Origin: Acidobacteriota bacterium
GTDB taxonomy: Bacteria; Acidobacteriota; Blastocatellia; Pyrinomonadales; Pyrinomonadaceae
DNA: 64,000 nucleotides
Direction of reading: 5' to 3'
NCBI GenBank assembly: GCA_016718135.1
Contig: JADKEF010000001.1
Location: 62,001-126,000, forward strand
Below, one piece after another: positions 1-9,211 of the stretch. A program made the position numbers and the translations under genes. A model generated the notes under the pieces. That model saw only the letters and a list, made by a program, of their open reading frames with translations. It was not told the DNA's origin and searched no databases. Within the stretch, counting starts at the first letter, position 1. Each line of letters begins with the position of its first letter.

Positions 1-170
1 TCGAATACGCCCGAGGAGAAGGCATCACTCACGTCATTTTCGGCCAGTCCGCCCGGACTCGTTGGGACATTTTCTGGCGCGGCTCGGTCATCAATCGCTT
101 TCTGGCGGAGGTCAAGGACGCGGCGGTTCACGTCATCCCGGTCGAAAAAGAGGAAGGTCAGAGCAAATAA
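1..170 (+). CDS. KdpD-like sensor protein, C-terminal end (partial)
   Basis: The reading frame is open at the left edge (first full codon at base 3) and stops at 168-170, leaving about 55 residues. The visible part contains GITHVIFGQSARTRW followed by FWRGSVINRFL and a closing VHVIPV. This matches the end of the universal-stress-protein-like domain of KdpD potassium sensors, where a G-x-P/S-x-R-x-R-W stretch precedes an RGSV helix and a final HVV strand. The protein ends right after this domain with no transmitter kinase, so it is probably the stand-alone KdpD/Usp form often found with kdpFABC. The upstream genes are outside the window, so this could not be checked. Confidence 0.7.
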   Translation, partial: EYARGEGITHVIFGQSARTRWDIFWRGSVINRFLAEVKDAAVHVIPVEKEEGQSK

Positions 171-223
171 CTCGCCTGTTTTGATTACCCAAACAAACTG
201 GTGCAAAATCAAACTCGTTTGAA

Positions 224-1612
224 ATGAGTGATTTGCCGCAAATAGTCATCGATCTAGCCAACGCCGTCAAGGCGGCCGGCGGCCGGGCTATGCTCAATGG
301 CGGCTGCGTTCGCGACGCACTAATGGGCATCGAGCCAAAGGACTGGGATGTCGAAGTTTATGGCGTCGCGCCGTCGAAATTGGTTGAGGTGGTTAGTCAA
401 TTTGGCGAGGTAAATGCGGTTGGCGAAGCATTTACTGTTTACAAGGTCGGCCGAGATTTAGACGTGTCGATCCCGCGACGTGAACGAAAGGTCGGCCAAG
501 GCCATCGAGGGTTTGCTATCGTGGGCGACCCGGATATGTCTTTTGAGGAGGCATGTTCGAGACGTGATTTTACCGTAAACGCTATTCTCAAGAACATCCT
601 GACGGGCGAGATCGTCGATCCGTATGACGGACGATTGGACATAGAGCGGAAAGTTTTGCGAATGGTTTCGCGTAAGACGTTTGCGGAGGACAGTTTGCGA
701 GTACTGCGCGCGGCTCAGTTTGCGGCGAGACTTGAATTTGATATTGAGACGGAAACAATTGAAGTTTGCAAAGCGATCGACGTTACCGACTTGCCGAAAG
801 AACGTATCTGGGGCGAATTTGAAAAGCTGGTCCTGCTGGCGGAAAAGCCTTCTATCGGTTTGAAATGGCTGTATGACCTTGGTGTGACACGGCAGCTTTT
901 CCCCGAAATGCAGGCCCTTGTCGGCGTGCCGCAGGAACCGGCTTGGCATCCCGAGGGCGACGTTGACGTTCACACGCTGATGGTCGTCGACGAGGCGCGC
1001 AAGTTGATCGACGGACTCGACCATCCGCGAAAAGTAGCAGTCATGCTGGCTGCTTTAGCACATGATTTTGGCAAGCCACCGACCACGGAATTTATCGACG
1101 GCCGCATACGGTCCAGAGGACATGATGAAGCAGGCGTCGAGCCGACGCTCTCATTCCTCGATACGTTCGGTATTTACACTCTCGACGGCTACGATGTTCG
1201 AAACCAGGTCGTCCAGCTCGTCAGGTATCATCTCAAACCGGGTGAATATTACGGTGCCAAGACTCCAGTCGGAGACGGAGCTTTCCGACGGCTTGCCCGA
1301 AAGGTCGAGGCTGATCTACTGTATCGCGTAGCAAAAGCGGACAGTCTCGGACGCAATCCTGATTGGCTTCCTAGAGAGAAGTGGTTCGACTCGAAGGCTC
1401 AGGAATGGTTCATTGGTAAGGTAAGGGAACTGCAGATCGAGAAAAAGGCTCCCGCCCCGATCCTTATGGGAAGGCACCTCATCGAACTCGGGATGAACCC
1501 TTCGCCCGGCTTTAAGCTTATTCTCGATGCGGTGTACGAGATGCAGCTGGACGGAGCCGTTACCGACCTCGCCGGGGCAGTAGAACATGCCAAGCGATTA
1601 ATGACTGGGTGA
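224..1612 (+). CDS. cca: CCA-adding tRNA nucleotidyltransferase with HD domain
   Basis: The 462-residue protein adds or repairs the 3' CCA end of tRNAs, or is a close poly(A)-polymerase relative. The nucleotidyltransferase head has GGCVRD at residues 26-31, the metal-binding acidic pair in DWDVEV at 40-45, and the class II signature RRDFTVNA at 113-120. The neck and body helices follow. A C-terminal HD phosphohydrolase domain has H250 (DVHTL) and the HD pair H280-D281 in LAHDFGKP, the arrangement of bacterial multifunctional Cca proteins with 2'-phosphatase or phosphodiesterase activity. The start has no strong ribosome binding site but gives a normal family N-terminus. The 3' end overlaps the convergent MFS remnant by 15 bases. 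Confidence 0.92.
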   Translation: MSDLPQIVIDLANAVKAAGGRAMLNGGCVRDALMGIEPKDWDVEVYGVAPSKLVEVVSQFGEVNAVGEAFTVYKVGRDLDVSIPRRERKVGQGHRGFAIVGDPDMSFEEACSRRDFTVNAILKNILTGEIVDPYDGRLDIERKVLRMVSRKTFAEDSLRVLRAAQFAARLEFDIETETIEVCKAIDVTDLPKERIWGEFEKLVLLAEKPSIGLKWLYDLGVTRQLFPEMQALVGVPQEPAWHPEGDVDVHTLMVVDEARKLIDGLDHPRKVAVMLAALAHDFGKPPTTEFIDGRIRSRGHDEAGVEPTLSFLDTFGIYTLDGYDVRNQVVQLVRYHLKPGEYYGAKTPVGDGAFRRLARKVEADLLYRVAKADSLGRNPDWLPREKWFDSKAQEWFIGKVRELQIEKKAPAPILMGRHLIELGMNPSPGFKLILDAVYEMQLDGAVTDLAGAVEHAKRLMTG

Positions 1613-2666
1613 TGGGACCGGCGCTGTTGCGGACTCGCCCGACCTTCGGTGCAGCATAGTCGCGAAAAAGAGACTGCACAAGATGATCGCAATACTCAAA
1701 TAGCCTGTGACCTCGTACCGTGCGATCGTATTGTCAGGCATTTTTATAACGATCAATCCGGCAATTACGGACGCCAAACCGACGAACATCTGCTGTACCG
1801 ATGAATTAAAGCTCATAAAACTGCCGCGTCGTTCAGGTGGCACAACATTGCTGATCATTGCTTGAGCAGGAATAAACCTTCCTGCCGAGATAATAAACCA
1901 TAACCCAGTAATACAAAGCACCAGATAAAAGGAGATGTGCGGCAAATTCGTGATCAGAGCGATTAACGGCACGGCCGCCAGTACGAGCGCCACAAATATT
2001 CCGTATTTGCCCACTCTGTCAGCCAGACGCCCTATAAGAGGCGATGAGATCATGGTCAACGAGCCGCCGACCATGTAAATTAATGGTGTCTGGGTCTTAG
2101 AAAAGCCCATGTTGAACTCCATGAACGGATTTATGAATGGGATTATCATAAAATGTCCCATCATCATAAAGGCCGTTAATGCTAATGCGTACATTTGACG
2201 GCTGTTTCGAAATACATCACTGATCAATTCAATTGGCCCGATCCGAGGTTCACTTTTTTCTAATAGATGGCCTTCCATTTTTGGTAGGAACTTGAGTAGA
2301 AAAGGGATAAGCACGAGTCCCATGATTACTACAAAGACGAACGGAGCGTGCCAATTAAAGAAATTTGCGATAAACAGCCCGAAAGGAACCCCAAATACCG
2401 AGGCAACCGAAAATGCCGCCATGATCATGCCCATTGCGGTCGCTCGACGTTCGTAAGGTCGAATCTGTCGACAAAAAATGCCGCCAGAAAGCCGGAGATG
2501 CCTGCTAAATGTGTACGCTGCCACCAGCATCGAGAATTGCTGTGAGCTGATATCAAAATAGGGGCATCAGATAATTTCCCAGCGGCATCATGATCATAAA
2601 GTCCATGATGTGGGTGAAATTTATCAGCGTTAGCAACAACAGAATGATTCGTTCTTTTCTTTGCAT
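1598..2666 (-). pseudogene. decayed MFS transporter
   Basis: The frame ending at 1598 encodes about eight membrane helices of a major facilitator superfamily exporter, with the loop motif YERRATAMGM and a GVPFG helix (TM5 region) and the typical GRLADRVGK loop further on. The natural N-terminus begins at 2666 (MQRKERIILLL, first helix with THIMDFMIMMPLG) but stops after MPLF. One extra T in a run of four (2555-2558) breaks the frame. The next piece (DISSQQFSMLVAAYTFS) is followed by AGISGFLAAFFVDRF in a third frame. About 60 residues (TM3-TM4) are then missing between DRF and PYERR. Frame changes plus a deletion point to a true pseudogene; intact relatives are near 400 residues. Confidence 0.8.
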
Positions 2667-2714
2667 CTAAGAATATCAATTGTAACAAGTATAGTTACAG
2701 AGTAGGTGCTAGTC

Positions 2715-2755
2715 AAAAGATAAAGAAAAGCGGGCCTCAACTCGTGAAGCCCGCT
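2715..2755 (-). terminator. rho-independent terminator of rpoD
   Basis: On the minus strand a stem AGCGGGC/GCCCGCT (arms 2749-2755 and 2729-2735) with a 13-base loop is followed by TTTCTTTATC. It lies 27 bases after the rpoD stop codon. Confidence 0.85.
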
Positions 2756-2781
2756 GATTTCTGATCGGTAAAACCGATATC

Positions 2782-4512
2782 TTATGGCTTTCCTTCGAGA
2801 AATGCCTTCAGTCGACGTGAACGCGACGGATGTCTGAGCTTTCTCAAAGCCTTTGCCTCGATCTGACGAATGCGTTCGCGAGTAACGGCAAAATGCTGGC
2901 CGACTTCCTCAAGCGTGTGTTCAGATCCCGTATTTCCTAGTCCGAAACGCATCTTGATGACCTTTTCCTCACGTGGCGTGAGCGTTGCGAGAACTTCGTC
3001 CGTGATCTCACGCAGATTCGAGAAAGTGACAGACTCGGCCGGGTTCAGTATCGATTTATCCTCGATAAAATCGCCAAGATGCGAATCTTCTTCTTCTCCG
3101 ATCGGGGTTTCCAGCGAGATTGGTTCCTGAGCGATCTTGAGTACTTTACGTACTTTTGACACGGGAATATCCATCCGCTTTGCGATCTCTTCGCTCGTTG
3201 GTTCGCGGCCGAGTTCCTGAACAAGCAGACGCGAGGTGCGGATGAGCTTGTTGATAGTCTCGATCATGTGGACCGGGATGCGGATAGTACGTGCCTGATC
3301 GGCGATCGCACGGGTGATCGCCTGACGGATCCACCACGTTGCATAGGTCGAGAATTTATATCCGCGACGCCATTCGAATTTATCTACTGCCTTCATCAAA
3401 CCGATGTTTCCTTCTTGAATCAGATCCAAGAATTGCAAACCGCGGTTGGTGTATTTCTTAGCGATCGAAACGACGAGACGAAGATTGGCCTCGACCAATT
3501 CGCGTTTCGCTTTGTTAGTGTCAAACTCACCGACCGTGATCGTCTGATAAGCACGCTTAATCTCGACCATCGGCAAGCGGTACTTCTCTTCGATGCCGGC
3601 GATGACGGCCTTAGCCTCAGCGATCTTTGCGTTAAGTTCTTTCTTTTCAGGTGCCGGCGGCTTTTTCTCGAGTTTTTCTTTGGCCTTAGCGATGGCTCGT
3701 TCAGCCTTCCTCGCATCCTCGACCACCTTGCGAATCGCGGCGATAAGAACCTGTCGGGAACGTTCGGTCAGATTGAGATGTTTGATCTCGAGAGCGATGT
3801 CCAACCTATGCCGAGCAGTCTGGCGTCGCAAGCGCAGCAGTTTCTTGCCTTTCTTGCCGGCCGCTTTTTCGGTCTCGACCGTGAGGGCGTTCCACGATTT
3901 AAGCGTCGTCTGGAAGTTGTTACGGATGCTCTCAATACCCTCGAGCGTCCAACGCAGATACTCCTCAGCTTTGTCTTCCTCGATCGAGATCTCAGCTTGC
4001 TCGCTGAAAACTACAGTCTCGCGAATGCTCGCCTTTCCGGCAGCGAGATCATCACCTATCTTGAGCAACCGTTCGACCGCGATCGGGGAACGGGCGATTG
4101 CTTTGTGAGTGTGGATCTGCCCGCGTTCGATGCGTTTTGCAATCGCCACTTCGCCTTCGCGATTGAGCAAGGGCACAACTCCCATTTCACGCAGGTATAG
4201 TCGAACAGGATCGTTCGATTTGTCGAGAACACCGGCCGAGAGATCTAGATCCAAATCTTCTTCGTCAGGAGTGTCTTCTTCTTCATCTTCGTCGAGAGCG
4301 ATAGCTGACGCACGCTCCAACAGCTGCGCATCGGTCTCGGCGACCGAGATATTAGCGCCCTCGAGGCGCTCTAAAACGTCTTCGATGTCGTCAGCGGACA
4401 ACATGTTTTCAGGCAACTGGCGATGGAGTTCGTCCAGGCTCAGTCCTTTCTTCCGCCTGCCTAACGCCATCAGGCGATCCATTAAGTCTTCTTTTTCGTC
4501 GTAATCGGCCAT
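2782..4512 (-). CDS. rpoD: RNA polymerase primary sigma factor (sigma-70)
   Basis: The 576-residue protein is the housekeeping sigma factor. A short region 1.1-like N-terminus (about 1-60) is followed by an acidic stretch (DEDEEEDTPDEEDLDLDL) and region 1.2 (DPVRLYLREMG, near residue 101). A lysine-rich non-conserved insertion (about 200-310) leads to region 2.3/2.4 at about 377-416 (KFSTYATWWIRQAI), region 3, and the region 4 helix-turn-helix at about 530-560 (VTRERIRQIEAKALRKL). All core promoter-recognition motifs are intact. It lies 122 bases downstream of dnaG in the same direction, the classic macromolecular synthesis arrangement, and ends at a clear terminator. I see no rpsU in this cluster. 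Confidence 0.97.
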   Translation of the reverse strand: MADYDEKEDLMDRLMALGRRKKGLSLDELHRQLPENMLSADDIEDVLERLEGANISVAETDAQLLERASAIALDEDEEEDTPDEEDLDLDLSAGVLDKSNDPVRLYLREMGVVPLLNREGEVAIAKRIERGQIHTHKAIARSPIAVERLLKIGDDLAAGKASIRETVVFSEQAEISIEEDKAEEYLRWTLEGIESIRNNFQTTLKSWNALTVETEKAAGKKGKKLLRLRRQTARHRLDIALEIKHLNLTERSRQVLIAAIRKVVEDARKAERAIAKAKEKLEKKPPAPEKKELNAKIAEAKAVIAGIEEKYRLPMVEIKRAYQTITVGEFDTNKAKRELVEANLRLVVSIAKKYTNRGLQFLDLIQEGNIGLMKAVDKFEWRRGYKFSTYATWWIRQAITRAIADQARTIRIPVHMIETINKLIRTSRLLVQELGREPTSEEIAKRMDIPVSKVRKVLKIAQEPISLETPIGEEEDSHLGDFIEDKSILNPAESVTFSNLREITDEVLATLTPREEKVIKMRFGLGNTGSEHTLEEVGQHFAVTRERIRQIEAKALRKLRHPSRSRRLKAFLEGKP

Positions 4513-4634
4513 ATTTTGAGTAAATGCGATTTGATTAGAACGCCGTCTAAATCGTTGTTCGCAATATATTTATTAACGTTCTAGGGTCGTTAATAGTTTC
4601 ATGCGGCGGCGCCGGAATCAAATCGTAAAGTATA

Positions 4635-6485
4635 TCACAACTCGGAGATGCGCCGTTGCAGTTCGCGACGAATTTTTTCGAGGTCGAGCTGTTCATATGT
4701 GAGCTGTTTTGCGAGTTCACTGTTGCCGCTTTGCTCGGCGAGAGACGATTCGCGGCTGATCTCGGTGATCCGATTGGCAATCGCCATACTGCGAAGCGTG
4801 AAGACACAATTCTCCGCGTCATGCAGGACCTTGTCTATTACCTCATCATGAGAGCGGCGAGGCGGGCCGGTCAGCAGATTCTGAGCCAGATCAAGCATCA
4901 TCTCGTCGTCGCCGATGTGGTCCATGAGAGTCTCGGGTCCGATCGGCTGCTTTTCGCCGTGGATCGCGATGAACGCCTGAAAAAGCTCGGCGGTCGCGAG
5001 ATTCTCGTAGTCGCTCGGCTCGAATATCGGAAAGATAGTGTCTCGAAGCTCCGCATCAAAGACGAGCAATTCGAGCAGATGCCTCTCAGCAACGGTTATC
5101 TTGGCTCGTGCCGCACGCGAAACGCGCTGCGTGATCTGCCTAGTATCGCTACCCTGGCCCTTTGAGGCTGAATTCCAAAGCTCGCGCTTTAGAGCAGAGT
5201 CCTCGATGTGAAAATACTCCATCGCCTGGTCAAAGCTCTCGCGTTGCTGGATGTGATTTCGGATCGTAGAGATAACGGGCAGAAACTCTTCGATCGCCTC
5301 GGCCTTTTGCTTGGCGTTTGCGATGTTACGACCGGTCGTTGCGGCACGTAGAGCAAATGCGAGAAATGGCTCGGCCTTGCCTCGTAGTTGATCGTACCCA
5401 TCCCTACCATTCTCTCGGACAAAATCGTCCGGGTCCTTGCCGTCCGGCAACACGAGCACCTTGATGTCGAACTCCTGCGGCAACAAGTGCTCGATGGCAC
5501 GTCGGGCCGCCTTAATCCCAGCCTGATCGCCGTCGTAATTGATCACGACGCTCTTGGTGAAACGGCTCAGAAGCTTCGATTGCTCGGGTGTGAACGCGGT
5601 TCGGAGGCTGGCGGCGACGTTTGTGATGCCGAACTGTGCGAGGGCGATCAGGTCGAGATAGCCTTCGACGAGGATGCCGAATTTTCGTTTGCGGATCTCC
5701 TCTTTGCCCTGAAAGAGTCCGTAAAGGTGTTCGCCTTTTGTGTACGCTGGTGTCTCTGGCGAATTTAGATACTTCGGCTGATCATCGCCCATTGCACGTG
5801 CCCCGAAAGCGACCGGACGCCCGTTGACGTCGAGCACAGGGAACATTATTCGCCCGCGAAATCGGTCAAAGACACGTTCTTTCTCTTCGTTGACCGAGAC
5901 AAGGCCAGAGATCGCGATCAGTTTCTCATCGGCCCCGAAATCCCGAAGAACACCGAGCAAACCATCCCAACCATCCGGCGAAAACCCCATTCGGAACTGC
6001 TTTTGAATCTCCTCGGAGATGCCACGTTGTTCTAAATAAGCTCGAGCCTCTTTCGCCTTTTTGCTCTTGCCTTGCAGTTCGTTTTCCCAATATTCGAGGG
6101 CGACCTGATTTAGCTCGATGACCTGATCGGCGACCTGTTTTTTCTCTTCCCGCACCTTTTTGCTGCGTTCGTAGCTTGCGTCGTCCACGGGTTCCGGCAA
6201 CATCACGCCGCTGATCTCGGCAACGCGTTTGACGGCCTCGGGGAAGTTCAGGCCTTCCATCTCCATCAAAAAGTTGAAAGCTGTTCCGCCTTTACCACAG
6301 CCAAAACACTTGTAAAAACCTTTCGAAGGATTCACGGAGAAAGAAGGCGTCTTTTCCTGATGAAAAGGGCAGCATGCCATCCAATTCGCCCCTTTCTTCT
6401 TCAGATCCGCCGCATACGGCTGTATTATCCGCACCAAGTCGGCGCGGTTTTTTAGATCATCGATGACGTATTGGTCGTAAAGCAT
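4635..6485 (-). CDS. dnaG: DNA primase
   Basis: The 616-residue protein makes RNA primers for replication. The N-terminal CHC2 zinc finger is complete: C39, H42, C60 and C63 within CCPFHQEKTPSF and YKCFGCGKGG. The catalytic core follows, with YLEQRGIS and a TOPRIM domain at roughly 260-340 (GILVEGYLDLIAL, then INYDGDQAG supplying the acidic metal ligands, and PDGKDPDDF). The C-terminal helicase-interaction domain is poorly conserved, as usual. The start at 6485 gives the standard MLYDQYVIDDLKNRADLV opening. It is followed by rpoD after 122 bases in which I see no hairpin, so the two genes are probably cotranscribed. Confidence 0.97.
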   Translation of the reverse strand: MLYDQYVIDDLKNRADLVRIIQPYAADLKKKGANWMACCPFHQEKTPSFSVNPSKGFYKCFGCGKGGTAFNFLMEMEGLNFPEAVKRVAEISGVMLPEPVDDASYERSKKVREEKKQVADQVIELNQVALEYWENELQGKSKKAKEARAYLEQRGISEEIQKQFRMGFSPDGWDGLLGVLRDFGADEKLIAISGLVSVNEEKERVFDRFRGRIMFPVLDVNGRPVAFGARAMGDDQPKYLNSPETPAYTKGEHLYGLFQGKEEIRKRKFGILVEGYLDLIALAQFGITNVAASLRTAFTPEQSKLLSRFTKSVVINYDGDQAGIKAARRAIEHLLPQEFDIKVLVLPDGKDPDDFVRENGRDGYDQLRGKAEPFLAFALRAATTGRNIANAKQKAEAIEEFLPVISTIRNHIQQRESFDQAMEYFHIEDSALKRELWNSASKGQGSDTRQITQRVSRAARAKITVAERHLLELLVFDAELRDTIFPIFEPSDYENLATAELFQAFIAIHGEKQPIGPETLMDHIGDDEMMLDLAQNLLTGPPRRSHDEVIDKVLHDAENCVFTLRSMAIANRITEISRESSLAEQSGNSELAKQLTYEQLDLEKIRRELQRRISEL

Positions 6486-6791
6486 TCGGTATTTATTCGA
6501 GGTCAGTTGGCCGCAAATCCACTCGTTTATTGAGCCTTAATCCAGTCGTGAAATATTGTCGTGCCTGTAAGAGTCTGTAAACATTGGAATTAACTCTGAT
6601 CTGTAGTTCCATTTCCTTGTCCCATTTTCGGGTGTCTCAGCGCGCGCACTGTGTAATTTCAGTCGTATTTAGGTCGGAAGTCTGTCCGAGATCAAAATAG
6701 CTCATAGCCGTTGCAAGTATAGCACATTAGTGCATTGATACGACTGGACACCGTTTCATTTCAATGGATAAGTGGCTGCATGACCGCTTAC
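6486..6791. other. 306-base intergenic region without a recognisable gene
   Basis: This stretch separates dnaG (which reads away from it) and the 3' end of the M20 peptidase gene. It should hold the dnaG-rpoD promoter. I could not pick a convincing -35/-10 pair, and I see no conserved RNA or coding signal. Confidence 0.5.
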
Positions 6792-8075
6792 CTACCTGGT
6801 TAGTCTATAGATCAACAGGGCGGCCCGTTTTGTTAAGGCTGCGAGGTTTTCGACGCTTGCGGATTCGCCTTTGGCGTGGGAATTTTGTCCGCCGCCGATA
6901 CCGAGGCCGTCAATGCCCGGAACGATGCCGGAGATGAAGGCGATGTCACCGGCTCCGCGGTCGCCGGGATCGAGGGCTTCGACTGGGCCGAAGCCGAGGT
7001 CGCGGCTGACCTGATCGAGCTGTTTGAGCAGGGCGTAATTGCCCTCGACAGGTGTCATCGCGGGGATCCCGTCTTCGAATGTGATCGTGGCTTTTGTTCC
7101 CGCGAGACTTTTGGCGACTATCTCACGCATCCGCGAGCGAGCTTTTTCCTTTTGTTCCTCGCTGATAAACCGCAGATCGCCTTTGACCACGACCTTGGCA
7201 GGGACCACGTTGGTCTTGCCCGACGCTGAGCCATCGGAGTCTTTGTTTGTGACGGTCGTGCCGCCAAGGAAGAGTGCGGGATTGAACGTTAGGTATTTTT
7301 CACCTCCGAGCTGAGTGCGAAATTCGTTGAGGATCCGCGACGCCTCGAAAATTGCGCCATTACCCATCGATTCTCGAAATATCTGGCTCGAATGGCCCGT
7401 TTTCGCCTCAACCTCAAGCTTCCATGAACTCGATCCGCGACGGCCAACAGTCGCTGTATTTCGCACAGTTCCCTCGAAACTAAGTGCGGCATCGCTCCGT
7501 TTTGCTGCCGCGACCATGTCGCCGCGACAGATCTCAATCGGCTCGCATGAATTTTCTTCGTCGCCAGTGAACACCACTATTATCTGAGTGTCTTTCAACA
7601 AACCGGCTGCTTTTAGAGCCTTAAGAGCAAAGAGAGCAATAACGTTCCCACCCTTCATATCAGCAACGCCGGTTCCGTAGACGGTGTTTCCCACCCGGCG
7701 GTACGGCTCACCCTTAAGTACGGTGTCGAGATGGCCGAGCAGCAGAAGGCGCTTGCCTTTCGTGCCCTTGTTTTCCGCAACCAGGTGCCCGGCACGCTTC
7801 AGTTCAGCAGGCATGTCGATCCATTTGACGGTCAGCCCGAGGGCGGCTAGTTCTTTGCTAAATACCTTGCCATCCTCTTTAACGCCAACGATATCCTCAG
7901 TCGGGCTCGAAATATTTACGGATTTTTCAAGCAGGGCGATCGCCTCGTCGTTGTGTTTGTCAACGAATTCAACGATCTTTCGCTCGTCGGCAGAGAGAGT
8001 CTGTGCCCCGAGCGGACGGGGTGAGATCGAAAGGGAAATGGCAGCAAGCAATAGTGTTGAGAAGAACTTTTTCAT
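6792..8075 (-). CDS. secreted M20-family zinc peptidase
   Basis: With the start at 8075 the protein has 427 residues and opens with a signal peptide (MKKFFSTLLLAAISLS, cleavage near GAQ at 25). An upstream extension is possible but would bury the signal peptide. The co-catalytic zinc ligands of M20/carboxypeptidase G2 enzymes are visible: H115 and D117 (GHLDTV), D139 (GVADMKGG), the E173-E174 pair (GDEEN), and a late histidine in QNSHAKGES. The middle part (about 225-330) is the dimerisation or lid domain (GRRGSSSWKLEVEAKTGHSS). It probably hydrolyses peptides or acyl-amino acids outside the cytoplasm; the substrate is unknown. It is transcribed away from the next gene. Confidence 0.88.
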   Translation of the reverse strand: MKKFFSTLLLAAISLSISPRPLGAQTLSADERKIVEFVDKHNDEAIALLEKSVNISSPTEDIVGVKEDGKVFSKELAALGLTVKWIDMPAELKRAGHLVAENKGTKGKRLLLLGHLDTVLKGEPYRRVGNTVYGTGVADMKGGNVIALFALKALKAAGLLKDTQIIVVFTGDEENSCEPIEICRGDMVAAAKRSDAALSFEGTVRNTATVGRRGSSSWKLEVEAKTGHSSQIFRESMGNGAIFEASRILNEFRTQLGGEKYLTFNPALFLGGTTVTNKDSDGSASGKTNVVPAKVVVKGDLRFISEEQKEKARSRMREIVAKSLAGTKATITFEDGIPAMTPVEGNYALLKQLDQVSRDLGFGPVEALDPGDRGAGDIAFISGIVPGIDGLGIGGGQNSHAKGESASVENLAALTKRAALLIYRLTR

Positions 8076-8144
8076 GTTAGTCAGTCGAGAGATGTCATTA
8101 ACAGCAACGGCGCGGAGTCGATACGCGTCATATCGGCGATATAG

Positions 8145-8173
8145 TTGATTCCAAAGATACATTATCCTAAACT
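8145..8173 (+). promoter_or_regulatory. possible sigma-70 promoter of the secreted hypothetical gene
   Basis: TTGATT at 8145-8150 and TAAACT at 8168-8173 are 17 bases apart and lie 40 bases before the start at 8213. The -10 box is weak, so this is tentative. Confidence 0.35.
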
Positions 8174-8212
8174 CATCTAGTATTTACTACGTATTAAGAG
8201 GTTATTAGATCT

Positions 8213-8995
8213 ATGAAGTACCGAATTTTTATTTTCGCCGCGGTGGTATGCGTATTCACGAGTGCCACATTCGCTCAAAAAGTGCCCGACAAGCCTTTGA
8301 ATCAATGGGGAAAAGAAGAATCCCTAAAGATAATCAACGAGTCAGCCTGGGCAAAGACCTATCAATCCACTGCCGGAGCGGCTGGGGCTGCAGCGGGACA
8401 AGTTGCTCGTGAGCAGGGGCAGTCAGCTGGTCGCGGTGGCAGCGATCCGCGTAGTGTCGCTCGGGATTTTGGCCCGCCGCCGATCCGAGTTCGATTACAC
8501 TCTGGTTTGCCGATCCGCCAGGCGATGGTCAGGCTACAGCAGTTCGATGCCGGGTACGACAAGATGAGCGACGCTGACAAAGCGGCCTTTGACGCAGCGA
8601 AGAAGGGGTTTATCGATTGTTCGATCTGCAAGGATTACTATGTGGTCACGATCACGAAAGACCGCGATGCTGGCCGCACAACCGTGGAAGAGGGTGTGTT
8701 TCAGGGTATGTCCTTTGACGAACTAAAGGGCCAAGTCAAACTCGAGGCGGATAACGGCGAGTTTCGTGAGATCGTTCAGTTCAACGCTCCCAAGGGGCCA
8801 AACGAGATGACAGTGATGTACTTCAAACGCACAGACGCCGCCGGAAAGGCTCTGATCCGGCCGGAAACTAAGTCTTTCAAACTCACCTTTAGCTCCGATT
8901 TTAGGAGCCCGAAGAATCGTTTTGCCTATTTGATCCCGAATACGCTGGATTTTCGAGTCGATAAGATAATGATGGGCGACAAGCTGATGTTTTAG
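8213..8995 (+). CDS. secreted protein of unknown function
   Basis: The 260-residue protein starts with a clear signal peptide (MKYRIFIFAAVVCVFTSATFAQ). The mature part begins with PLNQWGKEESLKIINESAWAKTY, a motif I associate with uncharacterised secreted acidobacterial proteins. A low-complexity Ala/Gly-rich stretch (about 53-75) follows, then an alpha/beta region with one cysteine pair (DCSICKDYY near 137-141). No catalytic motif is recognised. The gene stands alone between divergent M20 and codirectional glnA, and ends at a strong terminator. Confidence 0.75.
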   Translation: MKYRIFIFAAVVCVFTSATFAQKVPDKPLNQWGKEESLKIINESAWAKTYQSTAGAAGAAAGQVAREQGQSAGRGGSDPRSVARDFGPPPIRVRLHSGLPIRQAMVRLQQFDAGYDKMSDADKAAFDAAKKGFIDCSICKDYYVVTITKDRDAGRTTVEEGVFQGMSFDELKGQVKLEADNGEFREIVQFNAPKGPNEMTVMYFKRTDAAGKALIRPETKSFKLTFSSDFRSPKNRFAYLIPNTLDFRVDKIMMGDKLMF

Positions 8996-9015
8996 CTTGT
9001 TTCACGTGATCTTTC

Positions 9016-9054
9016 AAATGCCGATGCGGCTGAAGCTGCATCGGCATTTTTTTT
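9016..9054 (+). terminator. rho-independent terminator
   Basis: The arms AAATGCCGATGC and GCATCGGCATT around a 10-base loop are followed by a run of T. It sits 20 bases after the stop of the secreted hypothetical gene. Confidence 0.9.
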
Positions 9055-9211
9055 CGCCGATGCATAAATCCTACATTTTTGTCAGAAATTGGCAGATTCT
9101 AACGAGAGTCTCTTCGCGACTGTTGCCTTGGAAACGAGCGGTGTAAGATTTTTCACTTGAGAACGGATCGATATCAAAGAATTCTAATTTGATCGCCTAA
9201 AAGAGGAGAAT

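Noticed and set aside
3268..4200. 310-codon frame on the plus strand opposite rpoD
   Set aside because: It is a mirror of the conserved rpoD gene, has no ribosome binding site and no recognisable protein pattern.
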